A stretch of DNA of 64,000 bases, from positions 3,162,001 to 3,226,000 of the forward strand of contig NZ_CP009506.1 in NCBI RefSeq assembly GCF_000970085.1, read 5' to 3'. This stretch comes from Methanosarcina siciliae T4/M. Lineage in GTDB: Archaea; Halobacteriota; Methanosarcinia; Methanosarcinales; Methanosarcinaceae. A program made the position numbers and the translations under genes. Shown here piece after piece: positions 54,942-63,794 of the stretch (its first letter is position 1; every line of letters starts with the position of its first letter). The notes below the pieces were generated by a model, which saw nothing but the letters and a program-made list of their open reading frames with translations, was not told the origin of the DNA and made no database searches.

Positions 54942-55190
54942 GTGTGTCAATCTCACAAAAAAACAACAAACGTAACAATAGACAAAGCAATAATCTTAGC
55001 TCCAACGGTCCTTATTTACTTTATTAGTTACTTTTTTATATTTATTAAAGAAAACCGAATGAAAACAATAACATTGGACTATACAACCGCCTTAATAAGC
55101 TTAATACCAATAATAATATTTTTAGCAGCAATATTTATTTATCACAAATTATCAAGCAAAGCGGTTAATAGTACCAAAAAAATTCCTTAA
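54942..55190 (+). CDS. Possible small two-helix membrane protein
   Basis: An 82-codon frame starting with GTG. Two strong hydrophobic stretches (IILAPTVLIYFISYFFIFI; ALISLIPIIIFLAAIFIYH) with polar, basic ends look like a real membrane hairpin. There is no clear ribosome binding site, and AT-rich DNA can mimic such sequences, so I keep it as possible only. If the GTG is wrong, an internal ATG at residue 40 would leave a single-helix protein. Confidence 0.35.
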   Translation: MCQSHKKTTNVTIDKAIILAPTVLIYFISYFFIFIKENRMKTITLDYTTALISLIPIIIFLAAIFIYHKLSSKAVNSTKKIP

Positions 55191-55662
55191 AAAAGGTTAA
55201 TTTTGTGAGATTTTCTTATTTTCAGGCAGTGTGCCAATTTTTCTATAAAATTTCCTCTCTACCCTTTTTCTCTTGTTTTTTCAATAAAATAAAGCCTTTA
55301 ACTTCAACAAGGATTATTTCGGACAAACAGGAATGAATAATTGTTACCGTAAATGAAGAATTTCATGCAAAAATGTTTGAATCAATATAAATATTTTTTA
55401 TTTAGTTATAGTGAATTAGTAAATTATTTGGCGAAAGAAGAATCCATGAATTTTTTAAAAGTTATAATGAATGAAAAAATATTAAAGCTACAGATATTGA
55501 TAATTAAGGTAAAAGGATAAAGATTCAGAAAGAACTTCAAAAAAAATAAGTTACCACCTAATAATTTATAATCTTTTTTGGAAAAGAAAATAAATAAGTT
55601 GAGATTCATACAGAGAGTAAATCTATACAAAATTTTCCATTCAGTTGTAAAAACCATGAAAA
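55191..55662. other. AT-rich intergenic region upstream of the sensor kinase
   Basis: About 470 bases with no reliable gene. A 77-codon minus-strand frame at 55424-55657 is composed of low-complexity Phe/Asn/Ile codons. The kinase promoter is expected within the last 150 bases. Confidence 0.45.
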
Positions 55663-57948
55663 ATGATATTCAAGATGATCGAATTGTACGCTTCCAATAA
55701 ACCAAAAGTTCTCATAATTGACGACGAAAGAGACCAGGCAGAGTTACTATGCTTACAACTCGAAGATGAATATCTTCCTATCCCTGCATACAGCGGAAAA
55801 GAAGCTATCGAACTTGTGAAAGCTGAACTTCCTGATTTGATATTATTAGATATGAAGCTGCCTGAGAGTGACGGATATGAGATATGCAGCACACTCAAAA
55901 GTGATCCAGAATACAGGTTCATACCCATAATCATAATTTCCGGATTTTTTGAGGATACAACTAACATGAAAGCAATTCAATGCGGAGCTGACGATTTTAT
56001 TCACAAGCCGCTAAACAGGTTTGAGCTTAAAACAAGGATAAAGTCTTTAATCCGGATAAAAAAGAATTATAAAGCCCTGCAGGAAAGTGAGAGCAGGTAT
56101 AAACAGCTTTTTAACAACATTCCGGCTGTCACCCTTCTCATTGACCCGGTCAATTACCGTATTGCCGATGCAAACGAGCCTGCGTTTGCTTACTACGGGT
56201 ATACGTATGCAGAGATGACTGCAAAAAAAATCACTGATATCAGTATACACTCCCGGGAAAGAAACAAAGAGACCATCCAGCAGTTTTTTTCCGAGAAGAA
56301 AGGCCATTTTTATTCCTGCCATAAGCTTGCCAATGGTGAAACAAGGAATGTAGAGATGTATATCAATACAATAAACATCAGAGGCAAGGAGCTTATTATT
56401 ACAAACGTCTATGATGTTACTTTCAACAAAAAGACAGAAATTGAACTCAGGGAATCGGAAGAAAAATTCAAACAGGTTGTAGAACTCTCAATTGACGGCA
56501 TGATTATAGGGGCAAATAGTGGAAAAATTGTTGACTGTAATGAGGCAGCCTGCAGAATCTTCGGGTACGATAAAGAAGAAATGCTGGAACTGAACGTAGC
56601 TGATATTCTCAGGGAAAACTTTAGAAGAGGCATTTCGGAGATAATAAACGTCAAAGCAGTCCCGGACAATAAAATCATCGAGAGTATAAATAAAAGAAAG
56701 GACGATACGTTCTTTACGGCTGAAATTGCAACCCGAAAATTCAAACTGGGGGATGAAGAAAGGCTGATAGTGTATGTCCGCGACATTACGGAGCGTAAAA
56801 AGGCGGAAAGGGATCTTAAATCAAGCGAAGAGAACTTCCGTGCTCTTGTCAACAATACTCTTGACGGTATAATCATACTTAACTTTGAAGGGAAAGTCGT
56901 TGCTGCAAACGCTGCTATTGGAAAAATGTTTAACATGGAACTCGAAAAGATAATCGGTATGAGCATTGCAAAATACCTCGCTCCAGAATCAATACCGGTT
57001 GCAATTAAAGACCAGATAAATGTCCTCAATGATCAGGGGGGTTACCTCAGTGTTTACAAAGCAATCTCTTCAACAGGCAAACATTTCTGGATTGAAGGGC
57101 TTGGTACAAAAATAATCTACCAGAACCAGCCGGCAAATATCGTAGTTATAAGGGACATAACTGTTAGAAAAAAAGCAGAAGAAGCGCTGATAAATGCAAA
57201 AACAGCTGCCGAGGTGGCGAACCGCACAAAAAGCGAGTTTTTAACCAACATGAGCCACGAACTGAAGACTCCTCTGAATTCCATAATCGGGTTTTCGGAC
57301 CTGCTAAAAGAAGAAATCACAGGGCCCCTTAACGAAAAACAGTCCAGGTATGTTCAGTTTATTTCTTCAAGTGGAAAAAATCTTCTTAATATTATCAATG
57401 ATATACTCGATTTGTCAAAAATAGAAGCCGGAGAAAAAGACCTCCATATGGAAGAGTTTTCCGTAGATGAAGCTATCAAAACAGTTATCTCAATGGTTCT
57501 TCCAAAAACTCAGGAGAAGAATATAATATTAAATTACCATTCCGAAAACAGAACTTTATGGATCGCTGCTGATGAAAGTAAGTTCCGACAGATCATGGAG
57601 AACTTATTAAGTAATGCTATTAAGTTCACACCTGCCAACGGTCTAATTGATGTAACCTCAAAACAGGAAGACACCCTTGCAACTATCGAAGTCAAAGACA
57701 CGGGAATAGGAATCCCTGAGGACAGCCTTGAAAAGATATTTGAGCCATTTATCCAGCTCGATTCATCTCTAAGCCGCAATTTTGAAGGTACTGGACTTGG
57801 GCTGACCCTGGTAAAAAAGTATGTTGAAATGCACGGCGGAAATATTTATGTGGAAAGCAAAATGGACGAAGGTTCGTCTTTCAGATTCGAACTGCCGGTA
57901 ATCCGAAAGAAGGAAATTGAACCCACTCTAAAGTTGCTGGAGAACTAA
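55663..57948 (+). CDS. REC-PAS-PAS-PAS hybrid sensor histidine kinase
   Basis: A 761-aa cytoplasmic signalling protein. The N-terminal receiver has Asp20/Asp21, phospho-acceptor Asp63 (LLDMKLPESDG) and Lys115 (HKPLN). Three PAS domains follow at about 140-260, 265-385 and 390-510. The HisKA box has His532 (NMSHELKTPLNS), and the HATPase domain has the N-box LLSNAIKFTP, DTGIGIP and GTGLGLTLVKKYVEMHGG. No TM segment. Such receiver-first kinases are frequent in Methanosarcina and usually take input from another kinase. No response regulator gene is adjacent, so the output is unknown. Confidence 0.93.
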   Translation: MIFKMIELYASNKPKVLIIDDERDQAELLCLQLEDEYLPIPAYSGKEAIELVKAELPDLILLDMKLPESDGYEICSTLKSDPEYRFIPIIIISGFFEDTTNMKAIQCGADDFIHKPLNRFELKTRIKSLIRIKKNYKALQESESRYKQLFNNIPAVTLLIDPVNYRIADANEPAFAYYGYTYAEMTAKKITDISIHSRERNKETIQQFFSEKKGHFYSCHKLANGETRNVEMYINTINIRGKELIITNVYDVTFNKKTEIELRESEEKFKQVVELSIDGMIIGANSGKIVDCNEAACRIFGYDKEEMLELNVADILRENFRRGISEIINVKAVPDNKIIESINKRKDDTFFTAEIATRKFKLGDEERLIVYVRDITERKKAERDLKSSEENFRALVNNTLDGIIILNFEGKVVAANAAIGKMFNMELEKIIGMSIAKYLAPESIPVAIKDQINVLNDQGGYLSVYKAISSTGKHFWIEGLGTKIIYQNQPANIVVIRDITVRKKAEEALINAKTAAEVANRTKSEFLTNMSHELKTPLNSIIGFSDLLKEEITGPLNEKQSRYVQFISSSGKNLLNIINDILDLSKIEAGEKDLHMEEFSVDEAIKTVISMVLPKTQEKNIILNYHSENRTLWIAADESKFRQIMENLLSNAIKFTPANGLIDVTSKQEDTLATIEVKDTGIGIPEDSLEKIFEPFIQLDSSLSRNFEGTGLGLTLVKKYVEMHGGNIYVESKMDEGSSFRFELPVIRKKEIEPTLKLLEN

Positions 57949-57952
57949 AAAC

Positions 57953-58062
57953 AAATGACTGAAACTCTGCAACTAAAAAACATTAACTAAAAAAACTAAC
58001 TGGAAAACATTAACAGAAGAAACACTAACTGAAAAATATCAGCTAAAAAAACATTATCTGAT
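57953..58062. repeat. Degenerate ACTAAAAAACATTA repeats
   Basis: Six imperfect units (AACTAAAAAACATT, AACTGGAAAACATT, AACTGAAAAATATC, AGCTAAAAAAACATT and others) occupy the spacer after the kinase gene. Probably slippage-derived. Confidence 0.6.
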
Positions 58063-58197
58063 TTTGCAGAATTTCTCCGTTACTGACTACTCTTTTAATT
58101 GTTTTGTTTTTTCCGCTCCTCAGTTGAAAGTTATGGAAACAAAAGTTTCCCGTTTGAAAAAGATCCAGATTTGGAAAGATCCAGATTTAAAGATATC

Positions 58198-58207
58198 CTT
58201 ATATCCT
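58198..58207 (+). promoter_or_regulatory. TATA box of the permuted GTPase gene (leaderless)
   Basis: CCTTATATCC is centred about 27 bases before the ATG at 58230 with no ribosome binding site in between, as for the genes at 22040 and 5878. Confidence 0.5.
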
Positions 58208-58229
58208 TACCCCTTCATAGCACAGCCCG

Positions 58230-58994
58230 ATGACAAGCTACAAAGTTCTGGTAAGGGATGTTATAAAACAATCAGATGTCCTTCTTGAGGTTATAGATGC
58301 CCGATTTCCTGACGAGACCCGAAACAGTGAGGTTGAAAAGGAGATCATTCGTTTAAAGAAGCCTTTCATAATAGTCATCAATAAGTGCGACCTTGTCTCA
58401 AAAGAGAAACTCGAGAAAACCAAAATCCGTCTCTCCAGAATCGCTCCCACGGTTTTTGTATCCGGCAAGGACAGGTCCGGGACAACTATATTAAGGCACC
58501 AGATCCTTGAATCTGCCTGCATAAAAGGGCGGAAAATCCTTGTCGGCACCCTCGGGTATCCCAATGTGGGTAAATCCTCCGTTATCAATGGAGTTACCGG
58601 CAGGCACAGGGCGAGCACGTCCCCGATATCCGGCCACACAAAAGGTGTGCAGCACGTGGACGCAGGGTCACGTATCATGTTTATGGACACCCCCGGAGTC
58701 ATCCCCTTCGATGAAAACGATGAATATGTCCAGGGCCTGCTGGGGATAAAGGATGCAAACCACCTGAAGGACCCTGTAGGAGTGGCCCTTAAGATAATAG
58801 AAATAATGCTTGTCGAAAACAAGACTGCTCTTGAGGCTTTTTATAATGTCACCCTCGAAGCCCGGGACTCTTACGCCGTAATTGAACTGATAGGCAAACA
58901 GTGCAATTTTCTCCAGAAGAAAGGCGAGGTGGATGAAATGAGGACAGCAGTCAGAATAATCAATGACTGGCAAACCGGGCTACTGCTTATCTGA
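58230..58994 (+). CDS. Circularly permuted GTPase (YlqF/RbgA family)
   Basis: A 254-aa GTP-binding protein in which the G motifs appear in the order G4-G5-G1-G2-G3, the mark of the permuted family that assists ribosome assembly. G4 is NKCD (51-54), G1 is GYPNVGKSS (109-117), G2 lies near Thr133-Gly135, and G3 is DTPG (153-156). The C-terminus is a short helical domain (EAFYNVTLEARDSYAVIEL). Role in large-subunit biogenesis is inferred from bacterial and eukaryotic relatives. Confidence 0.9.
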   Translation: MTSYKVLVRDVIKQSDVLLEVIDARFPDETRNSEVEKEIIRLKKPFIIVINKCDLVSKEKLEKTKIRLSRIAPTVFVSGKDRSGTTILRHQILESACIKGRKILVGTLGYPNVGKSSVINGVTGRHRASTSPISGHTKGVQHVDAGSRIMFMDTPGVIPFDENDEYVQGLLGIKDANHLKDPVGVALKIIEIMLVENKTALEAFYNVTLEARDSYAVIELIGKQCNFLQKKGEVDEMRTAVRIINDWQTGLLLI

Positions 58995-59122
58995 AAAGTT
59001 GATAAAGCTCCTGCTCCGGAACAAAAAATCTTGTCTGATTCGGGCGACAGTCTGTTCGGAAAAAAGAAAAAGTATTCAAGCTTAAAAAAGAAATCAACAT
59101 ACAAAGATCAGGAGCGAGAAGG

Positions 59123-59338
59123 ATGAACGAAAGACTGGAGCAAAACCCCGAAAAAAAAGAAGAACTGGAAAAAGCAGGAAAAACAGAAATAGAAATGAAA
59201 CCAGAAAAAACAGGAAAAATTGAAGAAGAAATGAAATCCGAAAGAGAGAAAATATTGAGAAAAAAACTAATTCTGGTTACCTCAAAACTATTGATCATAG
59301 TTTTAGTGATCCTGCTAGCCCTGCTTTCCCAGAAGTAA
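59123..59338 (+). CDS. Small charged protein with C-terminal membrane anchor
   Basis: A 71-aa protein: 47 residues that are almost all Glu, Lys and Met, probably a single helix or coiled coil, followed by a tail-anchor helix (LLIIVLVILLALL) and SQK. GAGCGAGAAGG lies just before the ATG. The tail-anchored layout looks real, but the composition is biased and no family is known. The plus-strand gene context is monocistronic. Confidence 0.5.
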   Translation: MNERLEQNPEKKEELEKAGKTEIEMKPEKTGKIEEEMKSEREKILRKKLILVTSKLLIIVLVILLALLSQK

Positions 59339-59522
59339 AGCAGGATATGGCAAACGGGCCTGTTATCGAGGAAGCTTACTTTTCTTTGACCACGCAGAAG
59401 TTCTGAAGTGTGCCCGGACCGTAGACCGGACAACAACGTAATAACATTAAGTATAAAAATATCTCAAAAGTTTGGTTCCGACAGAAAAAAAATGGTTGCC
59501 TGTAAGGCACGAAAGATAAGTT

Positions 59523-60050
59523 TCAGCCCAATTCCCTGAGGAAACCATTTGAGATTTTTTCAGGTAATTCGTCCCGGTTCTCCTTATCAACCGTCAAAAG
59601 TTCAAACCCTTTTCTAATCCTCTGCGCAAGCGGATGCCTGCTTGACCTGTGCAGAACAGCCAGGGCAGATTTATCCGATTGCAAAACTTCCTCAACCGCA
59701 GAAACGAAAGACCCGGATATGAGTTCCATCGGCCCGATCTCATCTATCACTACCAGATCGCAGGCAAGAGCATCCCGGACTGCGCTTGCTCCGATTCTTT
59801 CAAGGTCTTCAAGGTTAACGTGATATTTTCCAAGCCTGGGTCCGCTGCCTTTCACATGGCTAAGAATTCCTGTCTTTCCTGTCGCAAGGTCCATGATTGA
59901 AAAACCTTCCCTATGCCCTTCTTTCCGAATTTCGGCAGTCTGGATGCCGCCTATTTTGAAGCCCGGCTGCTCAGCAAGTTTTTCGACGACTTTTGTTACA
60001 ACTGTTGATTTCCCAACTCCCGGACTGCCGGTTACTGCAATTCTTAACAT
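59523..60050 (-). CDS. THEP1-family nucleoside triphosphatase
   Basis: A 175-aa P-loop NTPase of the THEP1 family (archaeal relatives hydrolyse ATP, GTP and other NTPs). Walker A is GSPGVGKST, Walker B is LVVIDEIGPMEL, and the lid region carries LAVLHRSSRHPLAQRIR. The start is set at the ATG at 60050, where AAGGGGAAGG gives a ribosome binding site and the protein begins MLRIAVTG; a TTG at 60086 would add 12 unconserved residues. Confidence 0.9.
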   Translation of the reverse strand: MLRIAVTGSPGVGKSTVVTKVVEKLAEQPGFKIGGIQTAEIRKEGHREGFSIMDLATGKTGILSHVKGSGPRLGKYHVNLEDLERIGASAVRDALACDLVVIDEIGPMELISGSFVSAVEEVLQSDKSALAVLHRSSRHPLAQRIRKGFELLTVDKENRDELPEKISNGFLRELG

Positions 60051-60236
60051 TGGTTTTTCCTTCCCCTTTCTATTCTCATTTCCCAAAAAAATATTCCTGA
60101 TTTTATATAACCTTAACTCTGCCTATTTATAGGGACTATATCATCTAATTTGCTTATTTTTTCTCATTTTTAATATCAGTAGAACGATTTCAAATCGAAA
60201 CTTATATATGCCTATATTCCCTACATAATAGGGATT

Positions 60237-61673
60237 ATGGAACCCTGGGCAAGATGCTGGCTTGAAGATCAGCGTAAAGCTGGAGAAAAATGTCTTGAAA
60301 TCAAAGTTCGAGGCGCTTGTCATTATGTTTATCGCTCTACGAGTAAATATGACAAAAAAATTAAGAAAGGTCGTAAAGTTTCAGTTTACATTGGTAGACT
60401 CGACAAAGATTACGGCTTTATACCTAAAGGTGAGAAACCTAAAACTAATGTGATACCTGTGCCTCACTCTGTCACTGACTATGGAAATTCAATGATTTTA
60501 CATAATATGATGGGAGAGCTCAAACCTTTTCTCATGAAAAATTTTCCGGAATATTGGGAAGAACTCTATGCAATGTCAATTGTTCGTGTAAATGGATATG
60601 TCCCCCTCAAACGAATTAAAGATACTTGGGAAGATCTCTATAATCTTGAAGGTATAAAACCAAATCTTAATCCATCCAATCTTTCAAAAGTGTTAAGGGA
60701 AGTAGGCTGTGATAGGTTTGGGCAGAATGAGCTATTCAATCATCTCAAAAATGCAGACACTCAACTCGTCTATGACTTAAGTTCCTGTTTCTCTCGATCT
60801 ATGAATATCTACAGGCTGAAAAAGGCTACAACAAAGACTGTATTCAAGTTCCCCAAATCAACTTTGCCCTTTCTTTGTGGTCTTGATAGTGAAATGCCTA
60901 CTATGATCAAATCAGTTCCAGGCAGTGTGAAGGACATAAAGACATTATACAAAACAATAGAAGAGTTGGATATCAGCGATAAGATACTTCTTCTTGATCG
61001 TGGTTTTTTCTCAGAGAACATCCTTAACTGCTTAGAAGAAAAACATATCAAATTTGTGTTACCAACAAAAAGGAACAGCCACTATTATGACACAAGAATA
61101 CACCTTAATGAAGAATTCATCTATCATGATAGACTCATCAAATGTGGTAAAAGAAAGTTAGGAAATAGGTTCCTATATTTATATGAAGACCTGGATCTAA
61201 GACTTGAAGAACAGAAGACGATCTTCAGAAAGAGAGAGGAAGGGAAGATCAGCGATGAAGAGTACTCTTTAAAACAAAATAGAGCAGGGAAGTTCTTGAT
61301 TATCTCCAATTACGACATAGGAAAAAAGGAGATGTATGAACTCTACAAAAAAAGAGACTCGATTGAAAAGTTGTTTGATGCATACAAAACAACATTAGAC
61401 GCTGACAAATTGTATCTTCATGATGATGAGAGCGTTTATGGGCATGTGTTTGTGGCATTTCTTTCATTATATGCGTACTGTAAATTGTTGAAGGCAATTA
61501 AAAAAGCAGAGATAAATGACAAGGTCTCACCCATTGATATCCTATTGAAGTTTAGAAAAGTGAAAAGTATAAACTTTGGTGAAAAAAGTATCATTACTGA
61601 AGTTCCTAAGAAAGTAAGAGAATTAGATAAAACTCTCAAATTCAACATATTCCCTACAAAAAATGGGAGTTAA
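60237..61673 (+). CDS. IS1634-type transposase, apparently intact
   Basis: A 478-aa DDE transposase in a single uninterrupted frame: the only full-length, unbroken transposase in the window. N-terminal region HYVYRSTSKYDKKIKKGRKV, catalytic segments LVYDLSSCFSRSM, ILLLDRGFFSENIL and YKKRDSIEKLFDAYK (the last with the Glu). A TATA-like stretch (TTATATAT at 60201) and the short palindrome CCCTACATAATAGGG precede the ATG. Terminal repeats could not be fixed with confidence. The element could still be mobile. Confidence 0.88.
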   Translation: MEPWARCWLEDQRKAGEKCLEIKVRGACHYVYRSTSKYDKKIKKGRKVSVYIGRLDKDYGFIPKGEKPKTNVIPVPHSVTDYGNSMILHNMMGELKPFLMKNFPEYWEELYAMSIVRVNGYVPLKRIKDTWEDLYNLEGIKPNLNPSNLSKVLREVGCDRFGQNELFNHLKNADTQLVYDLSSCFSRSMNIYRLKKATTKTVFKFPKSTLPFLCGLDSEMPTMIKSVPGSVKDIKTLYKTIEELDISDKILLLDRGFFSENILNCLEEKHIKFVLPTKRNSHYYDTRIHLNEEFIYHDRLIKCGKRKLGNRFLYLYEDLDLRLEEQKTIFRKREEGKISDEEYSLKQNRAGKFLIISNYDIGKKEMYELYKKRDSIEKLFDAYKTTLDADKLYLHDDESVYGHVFVAFLSLYAYCKLLKAIKKAEINDKVSPIDILLKFRKVKSINFGEKSIITEVPKKVRELDKTLKFNIFPTKNGS

Positions 61674-61822
61674 GGATATAAATAAGCTATCACTCATTTT
61701 TACGTTGGCTTTAAAAACATTGCAGAATATACTGAATATACACTGAAATATACGCTGGATATACACTAAAGCTTCAACTATGCTAAATGATAAATTTCGT
61801 AGAAATACAAGGAAGTGAGTTT

Positions 61823-61978
61823 GTGACTGCGGATCAGGAGATTCTTACCAGACTGCAAGAAATCGAGAAGAGGATGGAAAAAATGGAAGCTACACTGGAA
61901 AGCATTAACAATATCCTGAAAAAGGTAGAGCAAAATACCTATTTTGGGTGTTATGTCGAAGGAGAACAGCTGGAGTGA
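61823..61978 (+). CDS. Small coiled-coil protein
   Basis: About 51 aa, MTADQEILTRLQEIEKRMEK and so on, with a heptad pattern through residues 5-40 and the end QNTYFGCYVEGEQLE. I prefer the GTG at 61823, which has GGAAGTGAG directly upstream; an ATG at 61787 would add 12 residues. Similar short coiled-coil ORFs occur in methanogens, but no function is known. Confidence 0.5.
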   Translation: MTADQEILTRLQEIEKRMEKMEATLESINNILKKVEQNTYFGCYVEGEQLE

Positions 61979-62053
61979 AAAACGAAAGCAAAAAAGGCGA
62001 AAGAAAAATATTCATACTTTTAAATTTTTCTTCCGTTTTTCAGAAAAGGGAAA

Positions 62054-62500
62054 CTATCCCCTGTTGTGAATGATCTCATAGCTAACTCTTCCTCGGTTAA
62101 TGCACTCCCTGACAAGCTTTTCTCTTCGGGAAAGAGCGCCGGTTTTTCCGGACTTTACTTCGACAAAGACCACCTTATTCATTTCTCCTTCGGAAAGCCC
62201 GTCAAAGACGATGAAGTCCACAGGGGTGCCGAGGAACCTTGCATCCTTAGGGTTGTATTCGAAATCAGGGAAATAAGGGATCAGGTGTTCCGTGACCTTG
62301 CCGCAGATTACGGCTTCGCTTTTCTTTACGGCGTCCTGGCGGATTTTTTTCTCCTCATCAAGTTTCCAGTTCCGAAAGAGAGTATCGGTTTTTTCGGAGA
62401 CCGGGCGTTCCATCTCCCGTGTCTGCCAGGCTTCATACAGGTCTTTTGCACGGGATTCTACCCTACCTTTCAATTTGATGTATTTGACGAGCAGATACAC
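62054..62500 (-). CDS. Holliday-junction-resolvase-related nuclease with N-terminal membrane segment
   Basis: About 148 aa from the GTG at 62500. The C-terminal part has the nuclease core of the PD-(D/E)xK family: GTPVDFIVFDGL (Asp) and VVFVEVKSG (Glu-x-Lys), followed by LSRREKLVRECI, the pattern of endonucleases related to archaeal Holliday junction resolvases. The frame is open upstream and reads SFFEILFLALLIVYLLVKYI, a membrane helix, but offers no ATG, GTG or TTG there; homologues usually have such an anchor. The true start may be a rare codon near 62550. The linker (residues 10-70) is helical and charged. Confidence 0.75.
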   Translation of the reverse strand: MYLLVKYIKLKGRVESRAKDLYEAWQTREMERPVSEKTDTLFRNWKLDEEKKIRQDAVKKSEAVICGKVTEHLIPYFPDFEYNPKDARFLGTPVDFIVFDGLSEGEMNKVVFVEVKSGKTGALSRREKLVRECINRGRVSYEIIHNRG

Positions 62501-62747
62501 TATAAGCAGGGCAAGGAAAAGAATCTCGAAGAATGAATTTCAGACTATATAAATGGCTATAAATATTTAAAAGTTCTAGCCGAATTTAGATTCTATAATT
62601 ATTATATAAGCTCAATGCCCTGGAGATTCCTCTGACTGCTTTAAAAAGTTACTTAAAAAAGTCCTGCTCCTGAAAAGAACTTAATTCTGGAAAAATATTA
62701 TCAGTATCTCTTAAGTACCATACAGGGAATATAAACTCGGGGATACG

Positions 62748-63794
62748 GTGGAGATTCAGCACAGCGACTCTGGAGAGGACAACTTCGGTAAAATACTCGG
62801 ATTGCGGGAAGAAATCGGAAAAATACAGGCTTCAATTGCTGATTATGAGACCGGGAAAAAACTGAATATAGCCATAGTAGCCGGAACTCTTGCTGGAAAG
62901 ACTGCTTTGCTTGGTGAAATAGAGAGAATAAATAGAAATCGTGCGGCTGGAATCATTTTATCCGAAATTGTCCGGAACAGAAAGGAGATTTCCATTCCTG
63001 ATGACACTAAAAGGGTAATGCTCTATGACAACTGTCACTATCTGTACATGCGAAAACCCGGCGGTTTTGACATCTTTTATGAGTTTCTGGACATGATAAG
63101 TTCTCAGGAAAAGCTATTCGTCACCACCTGGAACCTTTATTCCTGGAGATACCTGAGCGAAGCCTTCGGGATCGAGAGATATTTTCCGGTACAGATCTTC
63201 ATCCCTGCCTTCGAAAAAGAAAATCTCAGGCTCTTTATCCTTAAAAGGTATGGAAAAGCAGAAATCAGATTTGAAAACGATGAAGAGTCAAAAAAAGAGC
63301 CTTTCATATATATGGAAAAATACCCGCTTGAACTGTCCTCCCTGGGCAGGAAAATCTTCGTCCCGGTCCTGAAAATAAATTTGCCTTATCTGAGGCAACG
63401 CTTCCTGCACGAGGAGGAGACACAGACTGCCGAAGAAAGGGTATTTGAAAAGATCTACCTTGAATCAAAAGGTAACCCGGGAATTGCATGGAGGATCTGG
63501 GAACTCGGGCTTGATTATCCGGGGATAAAGTATGAAGATATAGGGCAGTTTTCATTTGATATCGATCTTGAGCACGAAGAGGCTTTTGTTTTAAGCCTGA
63601 TCCTTTCATACCAGGCCCTAAAAAGAACCGAAATTGCCGAAATAATAGGGTCAGAATTCAGGGCAGATAAAGTTCTCTTCAGGCTCTTAACCGGGGAACT
63701 GATTTTTAAAGATGAAGGCGCTTCCTACAGAGTCAGGCCCGAAGCCCTGCAAAGCGTAATTGCTTACATGGAAAAACTAAGGCTGGTGTGGTAA
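62748..63794 (+). CDS. P-loop ATPase (AAA/STAND-like) with C-terminal winged helix
   Basis: A 348-aa protein. Walker A is GTLAGKTA (46-53), an unusual P-loop with Leu-Ala instead of the common P/S-G; Walker B is MLYDNCHYLY with Asp94, followed by a sensor-like segment VTTWNLYSWRYL (the T/S-T-W-N pattern of ORC/STAND ATPases). The C-terminal 80 residues look like a winged helix (EEAFVLSLILSYQALKRTEI, then AEIIGSEFRADKVLFRLL). Starts with GTG. The channel gene starts directly at the base after its stop codon, so the two are cotranscribed and probably functionally linked. Confidence 0.8.
   Translation: MEIQHSDSGEDNFGKILGLREEIGKIQASIADYETGKKLNIAIVAGTLAGKTALLGEIERINRNRAAGIILSEIVRNRKEISIPDDTKRVMLYDNCHYLYMRKPGGFDIFYEFLDMISSQEKLFVTTWNLYSWRYLSEAFGIERYFPVQIFIPAFEKENLRLFILKRYGKAEIRFENDEESKKEPFIYMEKYPLELSSLGRKIFVPVLKINLPYLRQRFLHEEETQTAEERVFEKIYLESKGNPGIAWRIWELGLDYPGIKYEDIGQFSFDIDLEHEEAFVLSLILSYQALKRTEIAEIIGSEFRADKVLFRLLTGELIFKDEGASYRVRPEALQSVIAYMEKLRLVW

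Noticed and set aside
55424..55657. 77-codon minus-strand frame before the sensor kinase
   Set aside because: AT-driven low complexity, no start signal.
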